Positions 33,542-42,837 of a DNA stretch of 64,000 nt are shown here, one piece after another; position 1 is the stretch's first letter, and every line of letters starts with the position of its first letter. The translations under genes were made by a program, and so were the position numbers. The stretch spans positions 261,228 to 325,227 of the forward strand of contig NZ_JBGSRV010000012.1 of the NCBI RefSeq assembly GCF_041737375.1, in the 5' to 3' direction. The notes under the pieces were generated by a model. It was not told where the DNA came from and did no database searches. It saw nothing but the letters and a program-made list of their open reading frames with translations. Source of the stretch: Vampirovibrio sp041737375. Its GTDB lineage: Bacteria > Cyanobacteriota > Vampirovibrionia > Vampirovibrionales > Vampirovibrionaceae.

Positions 33542-36500
33542 ATGAGTACACCCCGCCCGTTTGTCCATCTGCATGTGCATACCCATTACAGTATGCTGGA
33601 TGCCGCTACCCGTGTGCCGGATCTGGTAAAAATCGCTGTGGCCAATAACATGCCAGCGGTGGCCATTACCGATCATGGGGTGATGTATGGGGCGGTGGAA
33701 CTGTATAACGCCTGTAAGGGGGCTGGCCTCAAGGCCATTATCGGGGCGGATTTATATGTGGTGGACGGCGATATTACCGATCGAAGCAGCCGCCAGCCCA
33801 TGCATCAGCTGGTGTTGTTGTGCAAAAACGAAATTGGCTATAAAAATCTGGTCAAAATCGTGTCTCGCTCGCATCTGGAAGGGTTTTATTACAAGCCACG
33901 GGTCAACTGGGACATTATCAAGGCCCATAGCGAAGGCTTGATTGCCCTGACCGGGGATTTAACCGGCCCGGTGGCCCGTCCTATCCTGCGGGGGCATGTG
34001 GATGAAGCCCGTGAGCGGGCCAAATTCCTGAAGGACGTGTTTGGCGAAGATCTGTACCTTGAAATCGTGGATCACGGCAAGGAACCGGAGTACCGCTTTG
34101 CGGTCGAGGCGGTCAAAATTGCTCAGGAATTGGGCATTGAGCTGGTAGTGACCAATGACACCCACTTTTCCCGCCCCGGCGATGAAATTATGCACAATAT
34201 CCTGCTGTGTATGCAACAAGGGAAAACGCTGGCTGAAAGTGGATCTCGTGATATTTACGGGCCGCAATACTATATTAAATCCGGCGATGAAATGGCCAGA
34301 CTGTTCCAGTTTTTAGACGCCGACGTGCGGGAACGGGCGCTGGATAACACCCTGAAAATTGCCGATAAGATTGAGTTCAAGCTCAAGCAGGGAGAATCCA
34401 TCTTGCCGGATTACCCCATTCCAGAAGGCACCACTTTAGAAGGGGAGCTGGAGCGGGAAGTGATGGAGACCGCTCGGGAGCGCTTTGCCGAAATCACCCC
34501 TGCCATTCAGGAACGGCTGGATTTTGAGCTGAATATCATCAACCAAATGGGCTTTCCGGCCTATTTTTTAATCACCGCCGATTTCATCCGCCATGCCCGA
34601 GACAATGACATTCCGGTGGGGCCGGGCCGGGGGTCCGCCGCCGGGAGTTTGGTGGCCTTTGTGCTGGGCATTACCGATATCGATCCGCTGGCCCATAACC
34701 TGCTGTTTGAGCGATTTTTGAACCCGGAACGGGTATCCATGCCGGATGTGGATATCGACTTTTGCATTGATCGCCGGGAGCAGGTGATTGAGTATGTGCG
34801 TCGCAAGTACGGGGCCGATCGGGTCTGCCAGATTATTACGTTCGGCACCCTGGCCGCTCGGGCCGCCCTGAAGGCGGTGGCACGGGTGATGGAGATTCCC
34901 TTTGCGGAAAGCAACAAGCTGGCGGCCATGATTCCGTTTGGGCCTTCCATCAAGCTGAAAGACGCTTTGGAAGATGGCATGGAGCTGAAAAAACTGTATG
35001 ACACCGACCCCAAGGTAAAAGAGCTGGTGGATTTGGCCCTGGCGCTGGAAGGCACCGCTGTGAACGTGGGCATGCACGCCGCCGGGGTGGTGATTTCTAA
35101 AGACGCGCTGGATAGCGTGGTGCCGGTGCAATTTACCAAGGACGGGCATGAGACCGGGCAAATTGTGTCCCAGTACCCCATGGGGGATTTGGAAAAGCTG
35201 GGCCTGCTGAAAATGGACTTTTTGGGCCTGCGAAACCTGACCATTATTGACAACACCGTGCAACTGGTCCGGCAAATCCGGGGGGAGGCGGTGGATATGC
35301 GCCACTTGCCGCTGGATGATCAGCAGGTGTATGAAATTTTGACCGCTGGGGATACGGATGGGATTTTCCAGCTGGAATCCGGAGGGATGAAGGCGCTGGT
35401 GAAGGATTTGAAGCCGTCCGTGTTTGAGGACATCGGCGCCTTGGTGGCCTTGTACCGTCCGGGGCCGTTGAACTCGGGGATGGTGAAGCAGTTTGTGGAT
35501 CGCAAGCACGGGCGGGCTCAGGTGGAGTACAAGCATCCGGCGCTGGAGCCTTTGCTGAAGGACACCTACGGCACCATTGTGTATCAGGAACAGATTATGC
35601 AGATTGCCCAGTCCTTGGCCGGGTATTCGCTGGGGCAGGCGGATTTGCTGCGTCGAGCCATGGGTAAGAAAAAAGCGGACATTATGGAGCAGGAGCGGGC
35701 GGGCTTTTTGGCGGGCTGCGAAAAAAACAGCGTGGATTTAACCATTGCCAACGAGCTGTTTGACACCATGAGCGAGTTTGCGGCCTACTGCTTTAACCGG
35801 TCTCACTCGGCGGCCTATGCCTTGGTGGCTTATCAAACCGCTTATTTAAAAGCGCATTACCCGGTGGAGTACTTGTCAGCCCTGCTTTCCAGCGTGAGCA
35901 ACGACTTGGAGAAGGTGCAGTTCTACATTTTGGCCTGCCGCAAAATGGGCTTGAAAATTTTGCCGCCGGATATTAATAAATCCGGGCAAAACTTTACGCC
36001 CGATGGTGATAAAGCCATTCGCTTTGGCATGGCCACCATTAAAAACGTGGGGGTAGGGGTGGTGGAAAACATCATTCAGGCCCGCACCGAAAAGCCCTTT
36101 GCCTCGCTGGAAGATTTTTGCGAGCGGGTGGACCCCAAGGCCCTGAATCGAAAAACCCTGGAAAGCCTTATTAACAGTGGGGCCTTTACCGAATTCGGGG
36201 CTTCCCGCAAGCAGTTGTTTCAAAACGTGGAAACGCTCACCAATTACGCCGCCCGCTTTCAGGAGCGTAAAATTACGGGGCAAGCCAGTTTGTTTTCTTT
36301 GCTGGGGGGCGGCGATGATGCCGAAAGCAGTTTTGGCGGCCTGATTTTATCCGGGGACCCCGGCGAGTACAGCGATGAGGAAATTCAGCAGTTTGAAAAA
36401 GAGTTGCTGGGCTTTTATGTCAGCAGTCATCCGCTGGATAGCCTGCTGGACAAGTTGCCCATGATGACCAGCCATACCATTGCCGAGCTGAAGGATTTCC

Positions 36501-36988
36501 CGGATGGGGTGGACGTGGTGATTGGGGGCCTGATTTCCAGCTTGCAAAAGAAAATAACCAAGACCAATCGTCCCATTTGGATTGGCAAGCTGGAGGATTT
36601 TTCCAGCGAAACCGAGTTTGTGATGTTTTCGGACGCCATTGAAAAAGTGGGCGAGCGGGTGGCCGAGGGTAAAAAAGTATTAATTCAGGGCCGCCTGCAA
36701 TTTCGGGGCGATAACGGGGATCAGTACAGCATTATTTTAAATGAGGTTCACCCGGTGGATGAGGTACAGCCCTTGCACCTGTTTTTTGAAAGTGCCCCCA
36801 AGTGGGAAATTTTGCAAACCATTAGCACCATTCTGGTTCGCAACCGGGGCTTTAATTCGGTCATCCTCAATTTTACAGACGGCACCCGCATTAAAGCCGG
36901 CACCAAATTCTGGATCAACAACGGCAACCGCCAACTCGTCAAAGACGCCCTAGAATCCACCTTCGGCCAAATTTTAAAGGTAGGATGA
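33542..36988 (+). CDS. dnaE: DNA polymerase III subunit alpha
   Basis: A 1148-residue replicative polymerase, normal length. The N-terminal PHP domain starts HLHVHTHYSMLD (H9, H11, H13, H15) and continues AITDHGVMYG. The palm carries PDVDIDF with the catalytic D402 and D404, preceded by GPGRGSAAGSLVAF. AAGVVISKDAL, YQEQIMQIAQSLAGYSLGQAD and FNRSHSAAYALVAYQTAYLKAHYP are further family motifs. The end has a helix-hairpin-helix region and an OB-fold (VIGGLISSLQKKITKTNRPIWIGKLEDF). ATG 33542 is used; the ribosome binding site is weak. It is followed by two copies of a palindromic repeat. Confidence 0.97.
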   Translation: MSTPRPFVHLHVHTHYSMLDAATRVPDLVKIAVANNMPAVAITDHGVMYGAVELYNACKGAGLKAIIGADLYVVDGDITDRSSRQPMHQLVLLCKNEIGYKNLVKIVSRSHLEGFYYKPRVNWDIIKAHSEGLIALTGDLTGPVARPILRGHVDEARERAKFLKDVFGEDLYLEIVDHGKEPEYRFAVEAVKIAQELGIELVVTNDTHFSRPGDEIMHNILLCMQQGKTLAESGSRDIYGPQYYIKSGDEMARLFQFLDADVRERALDNTLKIADKIEFKLKQGESILPDYPIPEGTTLEGELEREVMETARERFAEITPAIQERLDFELNIINQMGFPAYFLITADFIRHARDNDIPVGPGRGSAAGSLVAFVLGITDIDPLAHNLLFERFLNPERVSMPDVDIDFCIDRREQVIEYVRRKYGADRVCQIITFGTLAARAALKAVARVMEIPFAESNKLAAMIPFGPSIKLKDALEDGMELKKLYDTDPKVKELVDLALALEGTAVNVGMHAAGVVISKDALDSVVPVQFTKDGHETGQIVSQYPMGDLEKLGLLKMDFLGLRNLTIIDNTVQLVRQIRGEAVDMRHLPLDDQQVYEILTAGDTDGIFQLESGGMKALVKDLKPSVFEDIGALVALYRPGPLNSGMVKQFVDRKHGRAQVEYKHPALEPLLKDTYGTIVYQEQIMQIAQSLAGYSLGQADLLRRAMGKKKADIMEQERAGFLAGCEKNSVDLTIANELFDTMSEFAAYCFNRSHSAAYALVAYQTAYLKAHYPVEYLSALLSSVSNDLEKVQFYILACRKMGLKILPPDINKSGQNFTPDGDKAIRFGMATIKNVGVGVVENIIQARTEKPFASLEDFCERVDPKALNRKTLESLINSGAFTEFGASRKQLFQNVETLTNYAARFQERKITGQASLFSLLGGGDDAESSFGGLILSGDPGEYSDEEIQQFEKELLGFYVSSHPLDSLLDKLPMMTSHTIAELKDFPDGVDVVIGGLISSLQKKITKTNRPIWIGKLEDFSSETEFVMFSDAIEKVGERVAEGKKVLIQGRLQFRGDNGDQYSIILNEVHPVDEVQPLHLFFESAPKWEILQTISTILVRNRGFNSVILNFTDGTRIKAGTKFWINNGNRQLVKDALESTFGQILKVG

Positions 36989-36996
36989 GTCAAAAT

Positions 36997-37114
36997 CCTG
37001 TCATTCCCGCGCAGGCGGTAATCCACGCTGCCTTTCACGTCGTTTTGTTGGATTGATTGTGGGATCTGTGCGTTGTTCCGCTCAGTGGATTCCCGCCTGC
37101 GCGGGAATGACAGG
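36997..37114. repeat. 118-bp palindrome-ended repeat, copy 1
   Basis: Starts CCTGTCATTCCCGCGCAGG and ends with its reverse complement CCTGCGCGGGAATGACAGG, with about 27 bases of terminal inverted repeat. The inner 60 bases are almost identical to copy 2. It carries no gene. It begins nine bases after the dnaE stop, so it may act as its transcript end. The ends resemble dispersed repeats with CATTCCCGC found in many bacterial genomes. Confidence 0.9.
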
Positions 37115-37194
37115 AGGATTTGAGCGGATAACAGGATCAGGATGGCTTGAGTGCTTGGTGAAGGGTTTGTGAGTTGCTGCTAACGCTTGCTCGC

Positions 37195-37312
37195 CCTGTC
37201 ATTCCCGCGCAGGCGGGAATCCACGCTGCCTTTCACGTCGTGTTGTTGGATTGATTGGGGGATCTGTGCGTTGCCACGCTCAGTGGATTCCCGCCTGCGC
37301 GGGAATGACAGG
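37195..37312. repeat. 118-bp palindrome-ended repeat, copy 2
   Basis: Same length, orientation and ends as copy 1, with only a few internal differences. The two copies are 80 bases apart. Each is followed by AGGATGGCTTGAG or a close variant, so the flank was probably duplicated too. A minus-strand reading frame ending in VIPAQAGIH crosses it and is spurious. Confidence 0.9.
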
Positions 37313-37379
37313 ATGGCTTGAGGGAGTGATAGGGTTGGTTTGCAGAAATACTATGAAAAAGATCGCATGGGGAGGTCTG

Positions 37380-37447
37380 GAGGGGGGACAGGGCTTGCCC
37401 TGAACTCTGTCCCCCCGCCAGTGGGGTTGAAGGGGCAAAGCCCCTTC
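37380..37447. terminator. Two adjacent strong hairpins before the membrane-protein gene
   Basis: GGGGGGACAG and CTGTCCCCCC form one 10-base stem, and GAAGGGG / CCCCTTC around CAAAG a second. They close the 510-base gene-free stretch after dnaE, which otherwise holds the two 118-bp repeats. T-runs after them are short, so terminator function is only likely. Confidence 0.45.
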
Positions 37448-37467
37448 TAAAACCAAACTTTTCACAC

Positions 37468-37476
37468 TGTTATAAT
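37468..37476 (+). promoter_or_regulatory. Extended -10 promoter of the membrane-protein gene
   Basis: TGTTATAAT is a perfect TGn-TATAAT extended -10 element. The start codon at 37499 follows after 22 bases with AAGGGGGGAA as ribosome binding site. A -35 box is not obvious, as is common with extended -10 promoters. Confidence 0.6.
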
Positions 37477-37498
37477 ATCCACACAATCAAGGGGGGAA

Positions 37499-38287
37499 AT
37501 GATTGTGGAAAACGCAGTGACGCAAACGCTGGAAGACTGGATTGAAGGGGGACTTCAGTTTTTTTTCGGGTTTTTGCGAACTTACTGGCGCATGGTGCGA
37601 GAGCCGGGTATCACGGCGCAGCAACTGGTGTGGCCTGCGGCAGGACAGGCTGTTGATTTTACGTTGCCTTATACCTATTTCGCGCTGTCTTTTTTGCTGA
37701 ACTTTTTACTGCTGCGAACGTTGTTCAGGGTGTTGCACGAAGGCCGCAATCTGGTTCAGGGGTTTGTACCCATGTTGATGCAAAACGTGTCCAATCCGGC
37801 CCATCTGGATCCGTTAACGGCGTTTATGTTGATGATTTTAAAGGTGATTCCGCTGTTTGGGGTGGTGATAGTGGCTTGTGGGTGGTTCTCCAAACGGTTG
37901 CGATTGTCGGAGTCGATGCGTTTCAAGGCGCTGGCGGTTTTTTGCTATTGCTTTGGGTTTTTCTGGAATAACCTGACGATTTGCCTGTTGGCGTTGCTGG
38001 CTTTTGCCCAGCTTTGGCTGTGGTACGGGCCGGGGCCGGGGGCGCAACCATTATTGATGACTCTCTACACTTTGTTGGGTTTGCTGGCGTTGCTGGCCGT
38101 GCTGATTTGCTATCGGTTCATTCGGCAGATGTTTCGGGCCTTGCTGACGCAGGAAGGGGTGGCCCCTCACCGGAATCCGCTAGCGCTTCAATGGTGGGGG
38201 GTGTGGTTGTTGATTGTGGACATTGCAGTTGGGCTGGGGGTGGAATACGGGATGACCCTGCTGGATGTGAGCCTGTTTAAGGGTTAA
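37499..38287 (+). CDS. Polytopic membrane protein, possibly Yip1-domain like
   Basis: A 262-residue protein with five or six hydrophobic segments. The N-terminus (FFGFLRTYWRMVREPGITAQQLVWP) and the helix spacing recall Yip1-family membrane proteins, where a short FxxxxxxMxxxP segment leads into the membrane bundle; the match is weak. No catalytic motifs are seen. Expression signals are clear (extended -10, strong ribosome binding site). The last 11 bases overlap the convergent TagA/WecG gene. Function unknown. Confidence 0.7.
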   Translation: MIVENAVTQTLEDWIEGGLQFFFGFLRTYWRMVREPGITAQQLVWPAAGQAVDFTLPYTYFALSFLLNFLLLRTLFRVLHEGRNLVQGFVPMLMQNVSNPAHLDPLTAFMLMILKVIPLFGVVIVACGWFSKRLRLSESMRFKALAVFCYCFGFFWNNLTICLLALLAFAQLWLWYGPGPGAQPLLMTLYTLLGLLALLAVLICYRFIRQMFRALLTQEGVAPHRNPLALQWWGVWLLIVDIAVGLGVEYGMTLLDVSLFKG

Positions 38288-39167
38288 GATTGACCGGGGA
38301 AGCGGGTTTTTGGGTGGTAATGCCTGAGGGGGAGCGATGCATGATTTTTTGAAGGGCGGCTTGCAGCAAAATACGGCTGAGAAACCATGGATTTCCGACC
38401 ACATAGCGGCCTAGCAGGCGTTTGGGCTCGGTGCCTAAACGATACAGCCACTCTAGCCCCGCATCGCCCATCCAGCGGGGGCAGCGGGATACTTTGCCAG
38501 ACATAAAATCCATGACCGCCCCAATGGCGTAAATGGTAGACACTTTCAGGCGGTGGCGATTTTGGGCGATCCATTGTTCCTGTAAAGGGGTGCCAAAGCC
38601 CACAATCAAAATGTCGGGCTGGCAGGCGTTAATGCGCGCAATGACGGCATTTTCCAGCTGGGGATCTTTCAAAATAAACCCGTGATGGGCTTCAATCACC
38701 GAGTGATGGGGAACCATCTGGTTCAGTTTGCTCATGGCCGCCTCAGGAACGCCGGGTTCTCCACCCAGCAGGTACACCGAGCAGTGTTCTTCAGCCAGAG
38801 CGCTCAGCATATCAGGGAACCAGTCGGCGGCGGTGAGCCGGGTGGGCAGGGTTTGGCCCAGCCATTTGGCGCCCACTACAATGCCTGCCCCGTCACAGTA
38901 AACCAGATCGGAGGTTTGCAGGCAGCGCTTGAGGGCCGGGTTCATCCAGGCGGCGTTGGCCACATGAATGTTCAGGTAATGCACCAGAGTTTGGCCGGGT
39001 GCTTTGGTGTCCTGGGCGATGCGTTTAAACAGGCTTTGCGGGTTGGGAAAGCCGGTGACCGAAATGCCCTCAATATTTACCACGGCCGGGTAAGGCTGCA
39101 GGGCGGGGTGAGCGTCGGAAGAACCACAAAATGAATTTGGAAATGAACCCGAAGAAGATGAAGTCAT
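38277..39167 (-). CDS. WecG/TagA/CpsF-family glycosyltransferase (GT26)
   Basis: A 296-residue enzyme; members add N-acetylmannosaminuronate or N-acetylmannosamine to a lipid-linked sugar in cell-surface polymer synthesis. YLNIHVANAAW, DLVYCDGAGIVVGAKWLG, the LLGGEPG loop and ILIVGFGTPLQEQWIAQN are family motifs, with RAPRW replaced by RCPRWMGDAGLEWLYRL in the conserved C-terminal segment. The first 25 residues are Ser-rich and variable. Ends convergently with the membrane-protein gene. A LytR-CpsA-Psr ligase occurs in the window at 45742 and could act on the same type of polymer. Confidence 0.9.
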   Translation of the reverse strand: MTSSSSGSFPNSFCGSSDAHPALQPYPAVVNIEGISVTGFPNPQSLFKRIAQDTKAPGQTLVHYLNIHVANAAWMNPALKRCLQTSDLVYCDGAGIVVGAKWLGQTLPTRLTAADWFPDMLSALAEEHCSVYLLGGEPGVPEAAMSKLNQMVPHHSVIEAHHGFILKDPQLENAVIARINACQPDILIVGFGTPLQEQWIAQNRHRLKVSTIYAIGAVMDFMSGKVSRCPRWMGDAGLEWLYRLGTEPKRLLGRYVVGNPWFLSRILLQAALQKIMHRSPSGITTQKPASPVNLNP

Positions 39168-39234
39168 GGTGGATGGCTACCTGAACAGTCGCTTTTGGGC
39201 AAGGGTGTTTCAATAGAATCCAAACATGACCATC

Positions 39235-39276
39235 AATTGCCTATGGGGGGCAAAAAATTGTCTATGGGGTCAAAAA
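39235..39276. repeat. Two tandem copies of a 21-bp repeat between two minus-strand genes
   Basis: AATTGCCTATGGGGGGCAAA and AATTGTCTATGGGGTCAAAA follow each other exactly 21 bases apart, and a third partial copy (AAGTCTATTG) comes next. Two helical turns of spacing is typical of regulator sites. They lie between the MFS gene stop and the TagA/WecG start. Confidence 0.55.
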
Positions 39277-39312
39277 AGTCTATTGTTGCGGGCGATCGAG
39301 AAAGGCGTGGGC

Positions 39313-40539
39313 TTAATCTACTTTGACATGAGGGGTTTTGGGTTCCGATGGCAGCTGAAGCGAGACAAACACCCCCAGCACCATCAAGGCCGCCGAAAAC
39401 CAGAACGGGGAGATGCCATAGAAGGCGCTTCCGCTATCGGCGTCGTATTGCAACAGCAGGCCGCCAATAACGGGGCCAAATAAACGCCCCAAACTGGCCG
39501 TGGATTGCATCACCCCCAGCACAATGCCTTGAGACTGGGCATCGGCGGATTTGGAGGCCAGCCCGCTGAGCAAGGGGGTCACCAGACTGTTGCCAATGGC
39601 CAGCGCGGTGGAGGCCAGCACCACCATCATCAAGCTACTGCTGAGGGGCAGCAGGGCCATACTCAGAAACAGAAATACGCTGCCCACAATAATTAAGGGC
39701 TTTTCTCCAGTTTTGGGAACCATGCGGCGCAGCAGCCCGCCCTGAATTAAAACGCCCAGCATGCCGATATAGGCAAACAGCCAGCCATTTTCACGGGCAT
39801 GCCACTGCAAGCGGTTGGCGGTAAACAGGGTAAACAAGGCGGTTACCAAAGAAAAGGCCAGGGTAGAGATCATGGACACCCACATGACGGTGCCAATGGG
39901 GCCATTTTTAACCTGTAGAAAATTTTGCCACATCGAGCCGGAAACGGCAGGATGCGCTTTTCGCTGGGCCTCGTTCAGGCTTTCCGGCAAAAAGCAGTAA
40001 ATGGCCACCACGTTCAGCAGGGCCAGCCCGGCGGCCACATAAAAGGGCAGCTGAATGGAATATTGCCCCAGCAGGCCCCCAATGGCGGGGCCAATTACAA
40101 AGCCCAGCCCAAAGGCCGCCCCAATAATACCCATGGCCCCCGAGCGTTTTTCCAGAGGCGTCACATCGGCGATATAGGCTTGGGCGGTGGGGATATTGCC
40201 CCCGGAGGCCCCATCGATCAGGCGTCCTAAAAATAGAAGCCACAGGCTGTTTGCCAATCCCATCATTAGAAAACTGATGGCCGTTCCCAGAATGCTGAAT
40301 AGCAGCACGGGTCTGCGGCCAAAGCGATCGGACCAGCGGCCCATTAAGGGCGCGAAAATCAGTTGCATCAGCGAAAAACTGCCAAAGAGGATCCCGATTT
40401 GCCAGTCGGTGGCGTGAAAATGGCGGGAGTAGAGCGGTAGAATGGGAATGACAATGCCAAAGCCAATCATATCCACCAAAATGGTTAAAAAGATAATGAG
40501 AATGGGCGATAAACCCTTTTTTGGAGCGCTGTCGGCCAT
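39313..40539 (-). CDS. MFS drug/metabolite exporter (TetA-like, DHA1)
   Basis: A 408-residue protein with twelve predicted membrane segments. GRWSDRFGRRPVLL is the exact motif A of proton-driven exporters, GRLIDGASGGNIPTAQAYIADVTP matches the TCR/TetA branch, and GFVIGPAIGGLLG is motif C, which marks antiporters. Likely role is proton-coupled efflux of a drug or metabolite at the inner membrane; the substrate is unknown. AGGAA lies before ATG 40539 with TATACT further upstream on the minus strand (40571-40566). Confidence 0.9.
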   Translation of the reverse strand: MADSAPKKGLSPILIIFLTILVDMIGFGIVIPILPLYSRHFHATDWQIGILFGSFSLMQLIFAPLMGRWSDRFGRRPVLLFSILGTAISFLMMGLANSLWLLFLGRLIDGASGGNIPTAQAYIADVTPLEKRSGAMGIIGAAFGLGFVIGPAIGGLLGQYSIQLPFYVAAGLALLNVVAIYCFLPESLNEAQRKAHPAVSGSMWQNFLQVKNGPIGTVMWVSMISTLAFSLVTALFTLFTANRLQWHARENGWLFAYIGMLGVLIQGGLLRRMVPKTGEKPLIIVGSVFLFLSMALLPLSSSLMMVVLASTALAIGNSLVTPLLSGLASKSADAQSQGIVLGVMQSTASLGRLFGPVIGGLLLQYDADSGSAFYGISPFWFSAALMVLGVFVSLQLPSEPKTPHVKVD

Positions 40540-40712
40540 GGCGTTATTCCTGCGATTTCCAGTTGAGTATAGGATGTCATCTTCTTACAGAAACAGGGGA
40601 TTTCAAGCGGTTTTGCTTCCAGGGGGCAAGGGTGTTTTTGGGCACGGTCTTGTTCTATGATAGCGCCTGAAGTTGTGCTGTTATTTTGCCTTGAATCTGG
40701 GTTTGATTGTTT

Positions 40713-41534
40713 ATGCCTGAATTGCCGGAAGTGGAAACCTTTAGACAGTTTGCTGAACAGTACGCCTTAAATCGCCCGGTGCGACAGGTGCGGGTGCTGA
40801 CGCCCAAAATTCTGGAAAACACCACCGAGGCTCAACTCAGGCAACAGGTGGAAACCCGTTGCCTCACCCATACCCGGCGGGTGGGCAAGCATTTGCTGAT
40901 TCAAATTGAAGGCGGGGGGTGGTTGTTTTTGCACTTTGGCATGACGGGTTATTTGAGTTACGCACAGGGCAGTCAGCGGATTGTAAACGCCTACGGCAAT
41001 CCCGCTTTGCCGGAAAAGCATATTCGGGTGCAGTTGGAATTTGAGGACGGGGGGCTGTTTAATTTTCACGAGCAGCGCATGTTTGGCAAATTGGGATGGA
41101 CCCCGCAGGCTGATGCTTATTTTAAGGCAAAAAAACTGGGGCCAGATGCCCTTGAGGTGGAGAAAGCGCCGTTTATAGCCGCCCTTCAAAAACGCAAAGG
41201 CCAGCTCAAGCCCGCCCTGATGGATCAATCTTTGGTGGCCGGGGTAGGAAATGTGTACGCGGATGAGTTGCTGTACCAGTGCGGCCTACATCCTGAGCGT
41301 CTGGTTTCCGGGTTGCCCGCTGCGGCCATGGGGGAGGTTTATACCCAAATGGTGGCCGTGTTGCGGGATACGGTGGCCGTGCAGGCGGATCGGGATCAAC
41401 TGCCGCCCCACTATCTGTTGCACACCCGCAAGCCCAAGGGCCGCTGTCCGCAGGGAAATCACTTGCTGGATGTTAAATCCATTGGGGGGCGCACCACCTA
41501 TTTTTGCCCCATTTGTCAGCCCTTTTTGGGTTAA
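40713..41534 (+). CDS. mutM: Formamidopyrimidine-DNA glycosylase
   Basis: A 273-residue base-excision repair enzyme that removes 8-oxoguanine and cuts the DNA backbone. ATG 40713 gives MPELPEVET, whose Pro2 and Glu3 are the catalytic residues; a start two codons earlier would destroy the active site. GKHLLIQIEGG holds the conserved Lys, and GVGNVYADELLYQCGLHP the helix-two-turn-helix. The C-terminal zinc finger is odd: Cys245 is followed by G248 where the second Cys is expected, while C265 and C268 are present. GGRTTYFC keeps the finger Arg. Zinc may be held by three Cys plus another residue (H at CPQGNH). Confidence 0.94.
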   Translation: MPELPEVETFRQFAEQYALNRPVRQVRVLTPKILENTTEAQLRQQVETRCLTHTRRVGKHLLIQIEGGGWLFLHFGMTGYLSYAQGSQRIVNAYGNPALPEKHIRVQLEFEDGGLFNFHEQRMFGKLGWTPQADAYFKAKKLGPDALEVEKAPFIAALQKRKGQLKPALMDQSLVAGVGNVYADELLYQCGLHPERLVSGLPAAAMGEVYTQMVAVLRDTVAVQADRDQLPPHYLLHTRKPKGRCPQGNHLLDVKSIGGRTTYFCPICQPFLG

Positions 41535-41727
41535 ATGCCAGAAGGCTGGGGTTTCGGCGTTTTGGGGTGGGTAAATGCCATTTTTTCACTTCAGGTCACT
41601 TTAGGTTTACGAAAGTTAACCTTCGGTGGTTATTCTCTGCATAAGTCTTTACTATATTTATAATAATTGCTATACTTATTGTAGTTATGGATTGGTAAAG
41701 CGTGGAAACGATATTTTGAGAAGCAGA

Positions 41728-42837
41728 ATGACACCAGCTGCTAATGGCCTGGTCAAGCGGGCGGCTGCGATAGTTTTGACCAGTACTGTGCTGGCCGCTC
41801 AGCTGCCTGGAGCATGGGCCATGAGTCCCATGGTTCAATCGCCTGCCTACCAACAGGCCAGCGACCTGATTGCCAGCTCGGAATATTTGCCTTTGAGCCG
41901 GGGTTCGGCCTTGTTGTCTCGGGGTAAAACGGCGGAATCGCTCAACGACTTGATTATGACCGTGGAACAAAACCCGGTGAATATTTTGGGCTTGTACCAT
42001 TTGGGGAACGCTTACTTTGAGTTGTCTCAAGAGGCGGACATCCCCGAGCAGCGAGCGGTTTTTCTGGAGCAGGCCCAACAGGCTTATGAGCGGGTGGCCA
42101 ACCTGAACGACGATTTGACGCTGATCTACTTTCGTTTGGGTAAAATCGCCCTGCTTAAAAACAATACAGAAGCCGCCAAGCGGTATTATCAACGGGGCAT
42201 TGAAACAGACCCCCGCAATGCGGCCCTGATTTTTAATCTGGCTCGGGTTTATGATCAGACCGGCGAGCGGCAGCAGGCCATTCGTTATTACCTGCAAACT
42301 GTGGCGCAGGATCCACAATTTGTATTTGCCTACAATAACCTGGGCTTGCTGTACGAGGATGAAAAATCCTTTAATAAAGCGGAAAAAGCCTATCATCAGG
42401 CCCTTAAAAAAGATGCTCGCTACAATCTGGCCCGGTTGAATCTGGGGAATATGTACGCGGTTCAGGGCGATTACCGTCGGGCGGAAACGGTTCTGAATCA
42501 GGCTCAGGCCCTGGAGCCGGAGAATGAATGGGTTTACTATTATCTGGGCAATCTGCGTTTGCGGCAGGGGGCTTACGATCAGGCGGTGGCCGCTTATACC
42601 CGTGCCCTGGAAATTAACCCGCAGCATTCCACCACCTATTATTTACTGGCGGTTTCCCTCAGCCGACTGAAACGGATGGATGAGGCGTTACAGGCCAGTC
42701 TGGGTTATATGCGGCTGGAGCCGGAGGGCGAATACGCCAAAGAAATGAAAAGCCTGATTATGACCGTGAAGCTGTCTCAGAATCCGGGGCTTCGCTATCA
42801 GCTGTTGCCATTGGGATCGGTTCAAGTTCAGCCTTGA
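41728..42837 (+). CDS. Exported TPR-repeat protein
   Basis: A 369-residue protein. A signal peptide lies at residues 1-32 (KRAAAIVLTSTVLAAQLPGAWA). About eight tetratricopeptide repeats follow; clear ones are ALIFNLARVYDQTGERQQAIRYY, AYNNLGLLYEDEKSFNKAEKAYH, ARLNLGNMYAVQGDYRRAETVLN and VYYYLGNLRLRQGAYDQAVAAY, each with the W/L-G-Y-A-P pattern. It probably acts as a periplasmic scaffold. ATG 41728 starts the signal peptide; the longer frame from 41626 crosses the promoter region with TATACT at about 41672. Transcribed alone. Confidence 0.85.
   Translation: MTPAANGLVKRAAAIVLTSTVLAAQLPGAWAMSPMVQSPAYQQASDLIASSEYLPLSRGSALLSRGKTAESLNDLIMTVEQNPVNILGLYHLGNAYFELSQEADIPEQRAVFLEQAQQAYERVANLNDDLTLIYFRLGKIALLKNNTEAAKRYYQRGIETDPRNAALIFNLARVYDQTGERQQAIRYYLQTVAQDPQFVFAYNNLGLLYEDEKSFNKAEKAYHQALKKDARYNLARLNLGNMYAVQGDYRRAETVLNQAQALEPENEWVYYYLGNLRLRQGAYDQAVAAYTRALEINPQHSTTYYLLAVSLSRLKRMDEALQASLGYMRLEPEGEYAKEMKSLIMTVKLSQNPGLRYQLLPLGSVQVQP

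Noticed and set aside
34568..35536. 322-residue frame opposite dnaE
   Set aside because: Antisense shadow; dnaE is certain on the other strand.
37280..37486. 68-residue minus-strand reading frame ending in VIPAQAGIH
   Set aside because: It is a translation of the palindromic repeat; this ending is a known artefact of such repeats and there is no start signal.
41596..42627. 343-residue frame opposite the TPR gene
   Set aside because: Antisense shadow with a start inside the TPR coding region; the TPR protein and its signal peptide are clear.
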